Below are positions 36,346 to 45,918 of a stretch of 64,000 nt of DNA, in pieces. Numbering within the stretch: the first letter of the stretch is position 1; every line of letters begins with the position of its first letter. The position numbers and the translations under genes are program-made. The DNA is from Methanococcoides sp. EBM-47 (GTDB lineage Archaea; Halobacteriota; Methanosarcinia; Methanosarcinales; Methanosarcinaceae): positions 186,001-250,000 of the forward strand of contig MPPA01000009.1 in the NCBI GenBank assembly GCA_001896725.1. The letters are read 5' to 3'. The notes beneath the pieces are model-generated. The model searched no databases and was not told the origin of the DNA. It saw nothing but the letters and a program-made list of their open reading frames with translations.

Positions 36346-37365
36346 ATGTACACCTGGACAATAGAAAGACTGCTGGGTTTGGAACCCTATGAGTTCGAGG
36401 AGTTGCTTGGCCATTTATTCGTAAGGATGGGATACAAAGCAGAAGTCACCCAGCGGTCAAGGGATTCAGGAGTGGATATCATTGTTTCCATTGAGAACTT
36501 TGGCCTGTCCCACACGTGGGCCGTACAGGTCAAACGCTATGCTGAACCGGTGGGTGTAAAAGAAGTGAGGGAATATAGCAGCCTGCGCTACAGAGATAAC
36601 ATTGACGGGGTCATTATAGCCACTACATCGGGTTTTACGAAAGATGCACAAAAAGAGGCCTCAGAGCACAACGTGAAACTGCTTGATGGTTCACTGCTTG
36701 TGAAGATGCTGGAGCATTATATGCCTGAGGACCCGAACAGAAGGCTACAGCAGCGTGCTCTGTCTGAAGACCGGGGGACCGGGGTCCTTGAAGGCACCGT
36801 TCTCAAAAAAGGAGAAAGGCCACTAGGGGAGACTGAAGTGTTCTTCAGGGGTGAGAGGGTAATAATGACTTGTACCAACAAACGCATCTTTCTGATAAAA
36901 AATATAAGTTCTCTCCTCTCTAAAAGAAGGGAGGTGCTTTACTCGATTGAGGTAAAGGACCTGCTGGGATGGGCACGTGGGACATCGTTCCTGTACCTGG
37001 TCATGGCAGGCAGACAGATAACGGTACTGAGCGTACGGACCAGGAAACCAGAACATGCAACAAAGATGCTGGAATGCCTTAGGCAGGAATACATACGGGG
37101 AGAACATTTGGAGAAGTTCGAAAGAACAAAGGATGAGTTCATAGTGCTTACAAACAAGAGAATAGCAAAGATCCATCTTTCAGGCAGTGCAGAGGAAATG
37201 AGCCTGAAAAACATACTGGGTACTGAGATAAAGGGCAGTGGTCTTTTGAGCCGGAGTAAACTCTTCCTCATTGGAAATATGAAGGAAAATACCCTTTCTG
37301 AAATCGACTGCGCAGATCCCGCATCGTGGAAGGATGCCATAGAAGCGGCTATCAGGGTGAGTTGA
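36346..37365 (+). CDS. Mrr-like restriction endonuclease with tandem PH-like domains
   Basis: The first 120 residues form an Mrr_cat-type nuclease: E18/E19 (YEFEEL), D44 (SGVDII) and Q61-x-K63 (VQVKRY) give the PD-(D/E)xK-like active site, with TTSGFTKDAQKEA close behind. Residues 145-240 and 245-335 are two similar units with TCTNKRIFLIK and VLTNKRIAKIH, which resemble the bacterial PH-like fold of YokE-type proteins. Mrr nucleases cut modified or foreign DNA, and a PH-like tail could bind a ligand or tether the protein. No methylase or antitoxin gene is adjacent. A TATA-like CTATATATTTT (about 36311-36321) would make the mRNA nearly leaderless. A 64-residue gene follows five bases later. 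Confidence 0.85.
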   Translation: MYTWTIERLLGLEPYEFEELLGHLFVRMGYKAEVTQRSRDSGVDIIVSIENFGLSHTWAVQVKRYAEPVGVKEVREYSSLRYRDNIDGVIIATTSGFTKDAQKEASEHNVKLLDGSLLVKMLEHYMPEDPNRRLQQRALSEDRGTGVLEGTVLKKGERPLGETEVFFRGERVIMTCTNKRIFLIKNISSLLSKRREVLYSIEVKDLLGWARGTSFLYLVMAGRQITVLSVRTRKPEHATKMLECLRQEYIRGEHLEKFERTKDEFIVLTNKRIAKIHLSGSAEEMSLKNILGTEIKGSGLLSRSKLFLIGNMKENTLSEIDCADPASWKDAIEAAIRVS

Positions 37366-37369
37366 ATTC

Positions 37370-37564
37370 ATGAAAGAGATAAATCAGGGATCAGAGAAGG
37401 TAACTTTCTTATCTGATAAGAAAGAAGGTCTGATGATATTGCTGTTTGCCGTGCACGCGTTCAATGCTCTGCGGATCGTATATCAGTGGATGAACGGTCT
37501 TTCTGGTATGGGACAAATATCCGTGGATGCTATTTCAGCCTCCCGGAAGCTCTCAGATCCATAA
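37370..37564 (+). CDS. Small single-span membrane protein
   Basis: This 64-residue frame opens with ATG five bases after the stop of the nuclease gene. GGTGAG, inside the upstream gene end, lies about nine bases before it. One hydrophobic segment (MILLFAVHAFNALRIVYQWM, about residues 21-40) is the only feature. The pairing with the nuclease-PH gene suggests that the two are cotranscribed. I know no homologue, and the gene could be spurious. Confidence 0.5.
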   Translation: MKEINQGSEKVTFLSDKKEGLMILLFAVHAFNALRIVYQWMNGLSGMGQISVDAISASRKLSDP

Positions 37565-37641
37565 GATCACTGAGGTCATAGATATGATCAAATAATGTCA
37601 AATGATGCATTTGCATAAAGGTATTATAGTGTGTCAGCTAA

Positions 37642-37662
37642 ATACTTGATAATATCGAGTAT
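37642..37662. promoter_or_regulatory. 21-bp palindrome in the copper operon promoter
   Basis: ATACTTGATAATATCGAGTAT reads almost identically on both strands; only the central base and one symmetrical pair differ. A TATA-like TATTATAGT (about 37622-37630) precedes it, so the palindrome covers the expected transcription start of copZ (start at 37681). It is a good candidate operator for a copper-responsive repressor. The regulator gene is not in the window. Confidence 0.55.
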
Positions 37663-37680
37663 GCCAAGAGCGGTGATATC

Positions 37681-37890
37681 GTGGAGCAGGAAGTTATCAA
37701 TATAAAGGGAATGATGTGCGGACACTGTCAGGCAGCCGTGGAGAAGGCTGTAAAGGCAGTAGAGGGAGTAAAGAACGTAAAGGTTGATCTGGAAAAGGAA
37801 CAGGCGGACGTTGAATATGACTCTGCTGCAACAGACATGGGCAAGATCAAAAAAGCAGTTACAGATGCCGGTTATGAGGTTGTGGGTTAA
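37681..37890 (+). CDS. copZ: Copper chaperone with heavy-metal-associated domain
   Basis: The 69-residue protein is a single HMA domain with metal ligands C13 and C16 in GMMCGHCQAAVEKAV and the usual ferredoxin-like pattern ending in VTDAGYEVVG. Such proteins bind Cu+ and pass it to the CopA ATPase, whose gene begins 21 bp downstream. The start is GTG 37681, with GGTGAT at 37672-37677. CGHC in place of the common TCAHC/TCxxC shares the His with the first CopA module (CMHC), which suggests recognition between the two. Confidence 0.95.
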   Translation: MEQEVINIKGMMCGHCQAAVEKAVKAVEGVKNVKVDLEKEQADVEYDSAATDMGKIKKAVTDAGYEVVG

Positions 37891-37911
37891 TATTTCCTAT
37901 ATAAGTGTTAC

Positions 37912-40683
37912 ATGAAGATCAAGTTCAAGGTTTACGGCATGACCTGTATGCACTGTCACAAACGAGTGACAGAGGCAATTTCCAAGGTAGACGGGGTCAT
38001 CTCGGTGGAAGTGCAACTGGAGGACGAAAGTGCTACCGTGGAGTTCGATCCGGCAAAAACGGACATTGCGACCATAAAACAGGCCGTGGTTACAGCAGGC
38101 TATGAGACAGGGGAAGAGTGTGCTGACACTGTTGAGCAGCAGACGTGCCCTTTGCCCCTCCCGGAGGAAGATGAAAAAGAAGACAAGGATAGAAAGAATA
38201 TCGAACCTGGCAAACTTCAGGAGATCAACCTGAAAATATCAGGGATGCAATGTTCTGCCTGTGCTCTTAACATCGAACGCACCCTCGGTAAACTGGAAGG
38301 AGTGGCATCTGTTGCTGTGAATCTGCCCATGGCAAGGGCTTATATTTCCTATGATCCCTCACTTCTGGATCTTAAAGAGATAGAAGATGCCATTGAAGGC
38401 ATTGGATATAAAGTTGTAAAGGACAGCCTGAACCTTAAGATAGAAGGCATGACATGCGCTGCATGCGCCATGAACGTGGAAAAGGTGCTTAAAAAGCTTC
38501 CTGGTATTGGGTCCGTGAACGTGAACGTTTCTCTGGGAAAAGCCCACGTGGAATACAATGCTTCCCTGGTCTCCCCCGAGCAGATGAGAACAGCTGTGGA
38601 TGGTATCGGATACAAAGCATCCCTGGAAGTGAACAGGAAAGCTCTGGAAGACAGTGAGCGCAAGGAAAGAGAAGAGGAGATCAGGCAGCAGAAAAGGAAC
38701 CTTCTCATATCCGGGGGTATGGTCATCCCGGTGATGCTGGGCAGTATGAAAATGGGATTTCCGCAGCTCTTATCCTTTGTCCCGGATATCCTGACAAATA
38801 ACATCGTGCTTTTCCTGCTCACCACGATCGTGATGGTATTTCCGGGCAGGCAGTTCTTCGAAGGCACATACAAAGGTTTGAAGCACGGTGTCACGGATAT
38901 GAACCTGCTCATTGCCACAGGTACCGGAGCAGCCTATGTCATTAGTGCAGCATCCTCTTTCCTGGACCTGGGACCAGGATACCACCATCTGTACTATGAT
39001 ACTGCTGTCATGCTCATCGCGTTCATCACCCTGGGAAGGTATCTGGAGGCCAGGGCAAAGGGCAGGACATCAGAATCCATCAAGAAGCTCATCGGCCTGC
39101 AGGCCAAGACCGCACGTGTGCTTGTGGGAGGAGAGGAAAAGGAGGTCCCGGTGGAGGATGTGCAGGTGGGGGACATCGTAGTGGTCCGACCTGGAGAGAA
39201 ATTACCTGTGGATGGGGTGGTGGTACAGGGAAGTTCTGCTGTGGATGAATCCATGATCACAGGGGAAAGCATCCCCGTGGAGAAAGCATCCGGGGATACG
39301 GTCATTGGTGCCACCATGAACAAGAGCGGATATCTGCAGTTCAGGGCTACGAAGGTTGGCGCTGACACAGCCCTTGCGCAGATAATAGAGCTCGTGGAGA
39401 ACGCTCAGACATCCAAGGCCCCTATCCAGCGTATCGCTGATGTGGTGGCAGGGAACTTCATCCTGACAGTACATGTCATTTCTCTTGCAGCGTTCTTCTT
39501 CTGGTTCTTCATCGGATACGAAAGATATGATGTGACCACGGCTTCAGGTATAACAAGCCCTTTCCTGTTCTCATTGCTTATTTCCATCACAGTGCTGGTC
39601 ATATCCTGTCCCTGTGCTGTGGGACTTGCCACACCTGCAGCGATCATGGTGGGCACTGGCAAAGGTGCCGAGAACGGCATCCTTATCAAGGGCGGAGAGG
39701 CTCTGGAACTTACGCAGAAGGTCAATACCATTGTTTTTGACAAGACAGGCACTCTTACCAAAGGTAAGCCCGAGCTTACTGATATTGTGCTTACTGCAGG
39801 CTATGAAGAGAAGGAAGTGCTTGCACTTGCAGCAACTGCTGAGAAGGGTTCAGAGCATCCCCTGGGAGAGGCAATTGTAAGGAAAGCTCAGGAGGAGCAG
39901 GTGAGCATTGGGGATGCAAAGGATTTCAGATCGATAGCAGGGCATGGTATCGAAGCTACAGTAAATGACAGCAGAATACTGCTTGGGACCCGCAGGCTCA
40001 TGGAAGACAATGCTGTAGATATCTCGGCTATCCATAAGGATATGGAAAAGCTTGAAGCCGGAGGCAAGACCGCTATGATCGTTGCTAAGGATGGACAGGT
40101 CATAGGGATCGTTGCTGTCGCAGATACTCTCAAAGAGAACTCCACAGAAGCTGTGCAAGAACTTAGGAAAATGGGTATAGAGGTCGTGATGATCACCGGT
40201 GACAATCGCAGGACAGCAGAAGCGATTGCAAAAGAAGCAGATATCGACAGAGTGCTTGCTGAAGTGCTGCCCGAGGATAAGGCATCCGAGATAAAGAAGC
40301 TTCAAGAGGAAGGGCGCATAGTTGCCATGGTGGGGGACGGTATCAACGATGCCCCGGCACTCACCCAGGCTGACATTGGCATTGCCATGGGTGCAGGTAC
40401 GGACATTGCCATGGAATCAGCAGGTATCGTGCTCATCAAGAACGATCTGCGGGATGTGGTAGCTTCTATCACTCTTAGCAAGCTTACCATGAGCAAGATC
40501 AAACAGAACCTGTTCTGGGCCTTTGGATACAACAGCATCGGCATACCCATAGCTGCAGGTATCTTGTTCCCGCTGTTCCATAGGATCCTGATAACCCCAG
40601 AGCTTGCTGCGGCTTTCATGGCCATGAGTTCTGTATCTGTTACTACGAACTCACTGCTCATGAAAAGGAGCCAGATAAAATAA
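37912..40683 (+). CDS. copA: Copper-exporting P-type ATPase with three metal-binding modules
   Basis: The 923-residue P1B ATPase pumps Cu+ out of the cell. It carries three N-terminal HMA modules: MTCMHCHK (C12, C15), MQCSACAL (about 115) and MTCAACAM (about 182). A TGES-type motif, the [14 protein letters not shown] transmembrane Cys-Pro-Cys, [18 protein letters not shown] and [16 protein letters not shown] follow. The C-terminal YNSIGIP and [13 protein letters not shown] motifs match Cu+-specific pumps. Three modules is more than the one or two usual in archaea, and the first looks recently recruited from CopZ (compare the CxHC core). It is followed by a small membrane protein whose ribosome-binding site overlaps its stop. 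Confidence 0.97.
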   Translation: MKIKFKVYGMTCMHCHKRVTEAISKVDGVISVEVQLEDESATVEFDPAKTDIATIKQAVVTAGYETGEECADTVEQQTCPLPLPEEDEKEDKDRKNIEPGKLQEINLKISGMQCSACALNIERTLGKLEGVASVAVNLPMARAYISYDPSLLDLKEIEDAIEGIGYKVVKDSLNLKIEGMTCAACAMNVEKVLKKLPGIGSVNVNVSLGKAHVEYNASLVSPEQMRTAVDGIGYKASLEVNRKALEDSERKEREEEIRQQKRNLLISGGMVIPVMLGSMKMGFPQLLSFVPDILTNNIVLFLLTTIVMVFPGRQFFEGTYKGLKHGVTDMNLLIATGTGAAYVISAASSFLDLGPGYHHLYYDTAVMLIAFITLGRYLEARAKGRTSESIKKLIGLQAKTARVLVGGEEKEVPVEDVQVGDIVVVRPGEKLPVDGVVVQGSSAVDESMITGESIPVEKASGDTVIGATMNKSGYLQFRATKVGADTALAQIIELVENAQTSKAPIQRIADVVAGNFILTVHVISLAAFFFWFFIGYERYDVTTASGITSPFLFSLLISITVLVISCPCAVGLATPAAIMVGTGKGAENGILIKGGEALELTQKVNTIVFDKTGTLTKGKPELTDIVLTAGYEEKEVLALAATAEKGSEHPLGEAIVRKAQEEQVSIGDAKDFRSIAGHGIEATVNDSRILLGTRRLMEDNAVDISAIHKDMEKLEAGGKTAMIVAKDGQVIGIVAVADTLKENSTEAVQELRKMGIEVVMITGDNRRTAEAIAKEADIDRVLAEVLPEDKASEIKKLQEEGRIVAMVGDGINDAPALTQADIGIAMGAGTDIAMESAGIVLIKNDLRDVVASITLSKLTMSKIKQNLFWAFGYNSIGIPIAAGILFPLFHRILITPELAAAFMAMSSVSVTTNSLLMKRSQIK

Positions 40684-40695
40684 GGTGATGTCGGT

Positions 40696-40929
40696 ATGGA
40701 TAAAGCTTCGAACAATAAAGGTAAGTACGCATTTATTGCCAGCATCCTTTCCTCATTCTTACTCGTGCTCGTTTTTGCCGGTCTTGCTGCAACTGTCAAC
40801 AGCCACAGAGTTGTGCCACTGTATAGTCAGGTGGATATCATTGCAGGCATGATGTTCGTTTTTGTCCTGAGCATGATCGTATCAGCTTCTATCTGGCCTG
40901 AGATCATTGAAAAAAGGATAAAAGGATAA
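40696..40929 (+). CDS. Small two-span membrane protein of the copper operon
   Basis: The 77-residue protein has two membrane segments (about 12-33 and 49-67). AAGGTGAT (40682-40689) overlaps the copA stop codon and precedes its ATG by six bases, so it is coupled to copA translation. No metal-binding motif (Cys, Met cluster or His pair) is obvious. A role in copper export, such as a small accessory subunit, is only suggested by position. Confidence 0.8.
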   Translation: MDKASNNKGKYAFIASILSSFLLVLVFAGLAATVNSHRVVPLYSQVDIIAGMMFVFVLSMIVSASIWPEIIEKRIKG

Positions 40930-41015
40930 AACAATACTAAAAATAAATAATGATTCTGACGCTCTTTTCAATGAATCTCTTTTTGACCGGTATCACATAT
41001 CATGAAAACCAAGTG

Positions 41016-41032
41016 GAGCGATCATTTCGCTC
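41016..41032. terminator. Hairpin between convergent copper and surface-protein genes
   Basis: GAGCGA (41016-41021), a five-base loop and TCGCTC (41027-41032) form a perfect 6-bp stem between the copper operon and the convergent surface-protein gene. There is no run of T on either strand immediately after it, so its role as a terminator is uncertain. Confidence 0.35.
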
Positions 41033-41067
41033 ACACTCAAGATACCTTCTTTATCAGGCTGCTGTAT

Positions 41068-43956
41068 TCATCTCCTGGATATCACGGTCATCTTAGGCCT
41101 CTGGTCGGCATTCTTCCAATCCGAACTGTAAAAAGCAATATAATTATTGTCCTCGGTCCTGGCCTTAAGGAAGAACCCGGTACTTTCATACTGACCACTT
41201 ACGTATTCCTGTACGAGCTGTGTGACATCGAACTCATGGTACTGATCATCAGGCACCATGCCAGCCGGGAACGTTACTGAAGCGTATGGTGTGGTACCTT
41301 GGGCCACACCGTTCTTATCGAACCAATCTCCTCCCGGTGTGTTCCAGGATGTTGCAGACATCCTACTGTTCCATGTGGCATACCTTGGGTCCCATTTCTC
41401 TGGTCTGTATACCTCTACCACTGTATCAGAAGCACGTGTGACACCTGCAGGGTAATACCAATAAAGTGACAGGGTTGCCTGGGATATTGTATCTGCTGGG
41501 TCGTATCCGCTCAGATCGAACCACATTACATTTCTGTAGCTGGCCGTACCCAGCCTGCCAACGTCAATGAAATTGGAACTGGGATAAACAGTGTTAGGAG
41601 ATAACTGACGCAGTCTGTTGTCGTAGTCCGGTGTATGGGTGATAATAGTTGTCGGACCGCTGACAACTACCTGCAATGTGTCTGCATCGGTCTGTCCGAT
41701 GGTATCTGTGACCGTAAGGGTCACAGTGTAAGTTCCTGCAGTTGCATATGTATGGTTTGCTTGGGGCACAGCAGTTTCAGCTGTTGTACCATCACCAAAG
41801 CTCCATGAGTATGAGATTATGCCTTTGTCATCTGTGGAGCCGCTGCCATCAAAAGTTACATCTGTATCCGTAGCAGTGGTTTGATCAGCACCGGCATATG
41901 CAACTGGAGGTGTATCTGTAACAGGTGGTACGCTAGGAGATGAAGTGTCATTTATGACCACTGTCAACTTTGGTCCTTGGTCAGTATTTGGCCAATCCGA
42001 ACTGTAGAAAGCAATATAATTAGCATTTTCTTCTTTTGCTTTGAGGAAGAACCCGGTATTTTCATACTGACCACTTACATATTCCTGTACAAGCTGTGTG
42101 ACATCGAACTCATGGTACTGATCATCAGGCACCATGTCAGCCGGAAACGTTACTGAAGCGTATGGTGTGGTACCCTGCAACACACCATTCTTATCGAACC
42201 AATCTCCTCCCGGTGTGTTCCAGGATGCATCGGATGCACTGGACCTCCAGGTCACATGGTCGGGGTCCCATTTTGCAGGTCTGTATATCTCTATTACCGT
42301 GTCAGAAGCACGTGTCTTGCCTGAGGGATAGTACCAATTAAGTGACAAGGTTGCCTTAACGATCGTATCTGTTGTCTTGTGATCACTTAGATCGAACAGC
42401 ATAACGCCTCTGTTGCGTGTTGTGCTTTTACCAATATCAACATAAGCGGTAGTGGAAAGCACAGTACGTGGGTTTGATTCACGCAGTCTGTTGTCATGAG
42501 TTGCTGAGTAAGAGATGATCGTGTTTTGATCAACACCTGATACGTTCTCAAATGGATATACCGGAAAACCATGAGCAGCCACATAATCGTGATCATAGCT
42601 GGCTACAAGTTTTGGTTCAGCAGGATCACTGACATCCACAACTTCCAGATAATCCTCAAGCCCCTGGACATATGCATAATTACCTTCTACAGCAAAAACA
42701 AGAGGTGAAATACCGCCATAATATCCGGTAAGTGTTGGAGCTCGGGGATCACTGACATCAACGATCTTAAGAAAACTATAGTGAGTACCGCCATCTATGG
42801 ACCAGGTCAAATAGGCATAATTGCCTGAAACAGTAACATTGCTCACATAACCATGATCATTATATCTACCTATAAGTTTCCTTGATGGGTCAAAGATTTC
42901 AACCCCGTTTATCCCGTCGGCTATGTATGCATACTCATCTGTTACTGCAATGTTATGCACTACACATGGAAATCCATAGTTGCCAATAATTTGTGGTACT
43001 TCTGGATCACTTATATGTGCAATATAAAAACCACTTTCACCAGCCGCCATGTAGGCATGATCGCCTGCTACAGAGATACTCTTAACATATCCCTCTGTTT
43101 CACATCTGCCTAACAGCTTTGGTGAATATGGGTCTGTTACGTCCAGGATATCAATATATGTACCACCAGATACGTACGCATGATCACCGTACAAAGTAAC
43201 GCTGTATGTACAATAGGTTTCATCATATTTGTTTATAAGTGTTGGCTTTCCAGGATCACTAATGTCCACTATGAGAAGGCCATCAAAAGCATTGGCTAAG
43301 TATGCATAATTGCCTGATACTGCAATATCCTGCACGAAAGAACCGTTCGTATCAAAATCACCTGCAAGGGTAGGTGCTGCTGGATCGATAATATTTACAA
43401 TTGAGATGCCATTCCAGGCATCAGAAACGTATGCATAGTTCCCGGATACTGCAACAACAAAGGCAGGATCATCAAAATAAGTCCCTGTGACCGTTGGTGC
43501 AGAGCTATTGGTGATATCTATGATCACAAGTCCACTGTTCCCGTCAGCCACATATGCATAATTGCCTGATATGGCAACAGAGTTTGCATAACCGGAGGTG
43601 TCACAGCTACCCACGAGCCCTGGTGATAAAGGATCGGTGATATCAATGATCATCAGACCATTTTCAGAATTTGCTAAATAAGCATGATTGTTCGTTATGG
43701 CAATATCGAATATCTCGCAAATTGTACTGGCTCTGCCAATTTCTAATGGATCAGAGATATTGGTAACGTCATAGATGACAAGATCAGACTCCTGTGCAAC
43801 ATATGCATAGTTACCGGATACTACAACATCATTAACAATTCCGCCAAAATGACTGAACAGTTCTATATCCAAAGGATCGGCAGAACTTATCCCCATTGTC
43901 ATAATCGTAAACAATATAATTCCAAAACAAATTGATTTGTTTGATTTAATTGGCAT
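41068..43956 (-). CDS. Secreted LVIVD-propeller / disaggregatase-repeat / PKD surface protein
   Basis: This large extracellular protein has 962 residues from the chosen ATG at 43956. It starts with a signal peptide (KSICFGIILFTIMTMG, cleaved near SSADP), preceded by GGTGGAG about ten bases upstream. Ten LVIVD-type repeats follow (SGNYAYV...GLVIIDITD pattern), about 42 residues each, probably beta-propeller blades. Then come a disaggregatase-related repeat (HDNRLRESN... to the Y-I-A-F-Y-S-S-D-W core), a PKD domain with SYSWSFGDGTT, and a second disaggregatase-related repeat. Such repeats occur in Methanosarcina-type surface layer and aggregation proteins. The two disaggregatase units are near-identical in DNA. 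No C-terminal anchor is visible. The promoter lies in the AT-rich 215-bp region toward 44171. Confidence 0.9.
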   Translation of the reverse strand: MPIKSNKSICFGIILFTIMTMGISSADPLDIELFSHFGGIVNDVVVSGNYAYVAQESDLVIYDVTNISDPLEIGRASTICEIFDIAITNNHAYLANSENGLMIIDITDPLSPGLVGSCDTSGYANSVAISGNYAYVADGNSGLVIIDITNSSAPTVTGTYFDDPAFVVAVSGNYAYVSDAWNGISIVNIIDPAAPTLAGDFDTNGSFVQDIAVSGNYAYLANAFDGLLIVDISDPGKPTLINKYDETYCTYSVTLYGDHAYVSGGTYIDILDVTDPYSPKLLGRCETEGYVKSISVAGDHAYMAAGESGFYIAHISDPEVPQIIGNYGFPCVVHNIAVTDEYAYIADGINGVEIFDPSRKLIGRYNDHGYVSNVTVSGNYAYLTWSIDGGTHYSFLKIVDVSDPRAPTLTGYYGGISPLVFAVEGNYAYVQGLEDYLEVVDVSDPAEPKLVASYDHDYVAAHGFPVYPFENVSGVDQNTIISYSATHDNRLRESNPRTVLSTTAYVDIGKSTTRNRGVMLFDLSDHKTTDTIVKATLSLNWYYPSGKTRASDTVIEIYRPAKWDPDHVTWRSSASDASWNTPGGDWFDKNGVLQGTTPYASVTFPADMVPDDQYHEFDVTQLVQEYVSGQYENTGFFLKAKEENANYIAFYSSDWPNTDQGPKLTVVINDTSSPSVPPVTDTPPVAYAGADQTTATDTDVTFDGSGSTDDKGIISYSWSFGDGTTAETAVPQANHTYATAGTYTVTLTVTDTIGQTDADTLQVVVSGPTTIITHTPDYDNRLRQLSPNTVYPSSNFIDVGRLGTASYRNVMWFDLSGYDPADTISQATLSLYWYYPAGVTRASDTVVEVYRPEKWDPRYATWNSRMSATSWNTPGGDWFDKNGVAQGTTPYASVTFPAGMVPDDQYHEFDVTQLVQEYVSGQYESTGFFLKARTEDNNYIAFYSSDWKNADQRPKMTVISRR
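41170..41351. repeat. Long direct repeat, copy A (within surface-protein gene)
   Basis: This 182-bp segment recurs at 42046-42227 with a constant offset of 876 bases and no gaps. I count about ten mismatches, so the copies are about 94-95% identical. It encodes the conserved half of the second disaggregatase-type repeat. Confidence 0.85.
42046..42227. repeat. Long direct repeat, copy B (within surface-protein gene)
   Basis: Partner of 41170-41351. It encodes the same half of the first disaggregatase-type repeat. The near-identity at DNA level points to recent duplication or gene conversion within one gene. Confidence 0.85.
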
Positions 43957-44171
43957 ATAATATTCACTCCACCAGTTTTTAGCGAACGTCAAGTTAACTT
44001 AATTGATGTCCATAGAAATATATAGCATGAGACACTATTTAAGCATACTCTATATAAAATATATATAAAAAATATTCACCATTGTGTAAATATTTTAAAT
44101 CAGCTATGGCCCTATTTATCAGCATGAAGAGTTTTAGTCTCTCAATTTTACCTGCTAACTTTTTTGATCAA

Positions 44172-45152
44172 TTATTCCATATCTGAATGCGGGTTCAGAT
44201 CACAGCCAGCACATGGAAGGCACATGGTCTGGAATGCGTCGGCCTGAAGACCATATTCGTCCAGTTTCTCACGCAGGAAACGGGTTAGACGTATGAGCCT
44301 GTCAGCAGACGGTCTTTCTATGAATACCTCTCCAATCCTTAAAGGATGCGGACTGGCAGCCCTGAGAATAGGCACCACACCCATGGCCACAAGCTCCTCA
44401 ATACCTTTCATGGCAGACCTATCGGTTTCACCGAGACCTATTATAAAATTCGAGCACACTTTATTATGTCCGAAGATCTCCACACCTTCATGCAGGCTGG
44501 CAAGCACATCTGCCAGGTCACCCCCGGGACATACTTTGCTGAAGATCTCCCGGTCCATGGTCTCTACATTGTATTTGAGCTCATCGGCACCGGCATCTTT
44601 GAGCCTGCGTGTGGAGTCTTTAGTGGGGTACACTGAAACGCCTATTGGCACAGTATATCTTTCCCTGAGCCTGCAGATGAGCTCTTCAGCTCTGTTAACT
44701 TCTTTTTCAGGTGATATCTCCACACCTGATGTGATGGAGATCGCATGCATCTTGCCGGTGGCATGGGCCTGAGCTATCATTGAAAGCATCTCGTCAATGG
44801 TCTTGACCTTCCCTTGTAGTTTGGGCACTGGGCAGAACTTGCAGTCAAAGATGCATGTCTCACACATGGTAATGAAAGCCTGATCAGGGCAGTGGATGAG
44901 CTCTTCTTCAAGGATACCACGGGCTATTTCCTGTCCATCCTTCATGATCACAAGCTTCCTCCCCTCTTTTTTACCCTTTAGGGAAGAAGAAGGATCTATT
45001 CCCAGACGGACCCTATGTCCACCGGAACTAAAGAAGAATGCTGTTCTTCCTGCACCCGGACCTGCTGTAGGTATAGTGGTGTGTCCCAGCAGAATAGGGT
45101 CCATATCCACAGCACCTGCAGCAATAAGCTCGGCTTTTACTTTTGTTCTCAT
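44172..45152 (-). CDS. Radical SAM enzyme, unassigned
   Basis: The 326-residue protein has the radical SAM cluster motif C100-x3-C104-x2-C107 (CIFDCKFC), with an extra Cys at 97. A SAM-binding Gly-rich region (SITSGVEISPEKE), the GxIxGxGE-type IIGLGETDRS and a Cys-rich C-terminus (MCLPCAGCDLNPH) follow; the latter could hold an auxiliary Fe-S cluster. The closest general resemblance is to biotin-synthase-like/cofactor radical SAM proteins, but I cannot name the reaction. A methanogen-specific cofactor or post-translational modification is plausible from the genome type. It stands alone, divergent from the 142-residue membrane protein gene. Confidence 0.85.
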   Translation of the reverse strand: MRTKVKAELIAAGAVDMDPILLGHTTIPTAGPGAGRTAFFFSSGGHRVRLGIDPSSSLKGKKEGRKLVIMKDGQEIARGILEEELIHCPDQAFITMCETCIFDCKFCPVPKLQGKVKTIDEMLSMIAQAHATGKMHAISITSGVEISPEKEVNRAEELICRLRERYTVPIGVSVYPTKDSTRRLKDAGADELKYNVETMDREIFSKVCPGGDLADVLASLHEGVEIFGHNKVCSNFIIGLGETDRSAMKGIEELVAMGVVPILRAASPHPLRIGEVFIERPSADRLIRLTRFLREKLDEYGLQADAFQTMCLPCAGCDLNPHSDME

Positions 45153-45385
45153 GGTATTCCAACAAGGCTGATGCTTTATAACTATTCTGTGAAATACTTT
45201 ATTCTTTCTGCCATAGAGGTTATTTTAGACATGATCATTAGATACATATTTTCTTATATTGTCTTAATTTAAATACAATAATTCGCAAGAAAAAAAACAA
45301 AAAACTCATATAGCATCAGATGTACCATGTTCTGCTACTATAGTAATATAGAGTCTATTTGCTTGGGGAACCTGTAAGGGGAAAA

Positions 45386-45814
45386 ATGTCAAATGAAACA
45401 GTTGTGGGTTCAGTGTGCAATGCACTTTCAAAGGAACTGAAGAGGCCAACCGGGTTCAGCATCATACTTGTGATACTGATGTTAGGAGCATTTGGGCATC
45501 TGCTCCAGACCATACCTCAAATACCGGTCTTCGTATTCGGGAAAATGATATATGGGCTTGTGGGCACTGTCGTAGCTTTTATCTCTGGGACCATCGGACT
45601 GTTCATCACATATGGTTTCTATAGACTCAAAAAGATAGCATGGACGATCGGTTTTCCATGGCTTCTGTTCGAAATTGTCAATGGCTTTATTTCATTGTTC
45701 ATATTTCGTCCAATAACGTTAAGCTCTTTGAACATAATAGCAACCAGCTCATTGATAACATCTATACCAGTGCTATTGTATATCCTCTCCAAGAAAGAGT
45801 ACTTCATTTGCTGA
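45386..45814 (+). CDS. Four-span membrane protein, unknown function
   Basis: This 142-residue protein has four hydrophobic helices (about 28-50, 55-80, 88-108 and 116-136 from the chosen ATG). I chose ATG 45386, preceded by AAGGGG, over a TTG 27 bases upstream. No family was recognised. Downstream a 19-codon frame (45823-45882, MSELKEQYEILITQLRERK) lacks a ribosome-binding site and is not called. The nitrilase-type gene begins 104 bp later on the same strand. Confidence 0.75.
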   Translation: MSNETVVGSVCNALSKELKRPTGFSIILVILMLGAFGHLLQTIPQIPVFVFGKMIYGLVGTVVAFISGTIGLFITYGFYRLKKIAWTIGFPWLLFEIVNGFISLFIFRPITLSSLNIIATSSLITSIPVLLYILSKKEYFIC

Positions 45815-45918
45815 AATCTCTGATGTCAGAACTTAAAGAACAATACGAGATATTGATCACACAACTTAGAGAAAGAAAGTAAAGGCCTTACCTTTGACCT
45901 AATAAGGGACACATTGAA

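Noticed and set aside
42300-43900. Short near-repeats considered as a CRISPR array
   Set aside because: They are in-frame protein repeats (LVIVD motif) of one surface-protein gene, with variable spacing, and no cas genes are nearby.
45823-45882. 19-codon frame MSELKEQYEILITQLRERK
   Set aside because: No ribosome-binding site, very short, and no family. It may be chance between two real genes.
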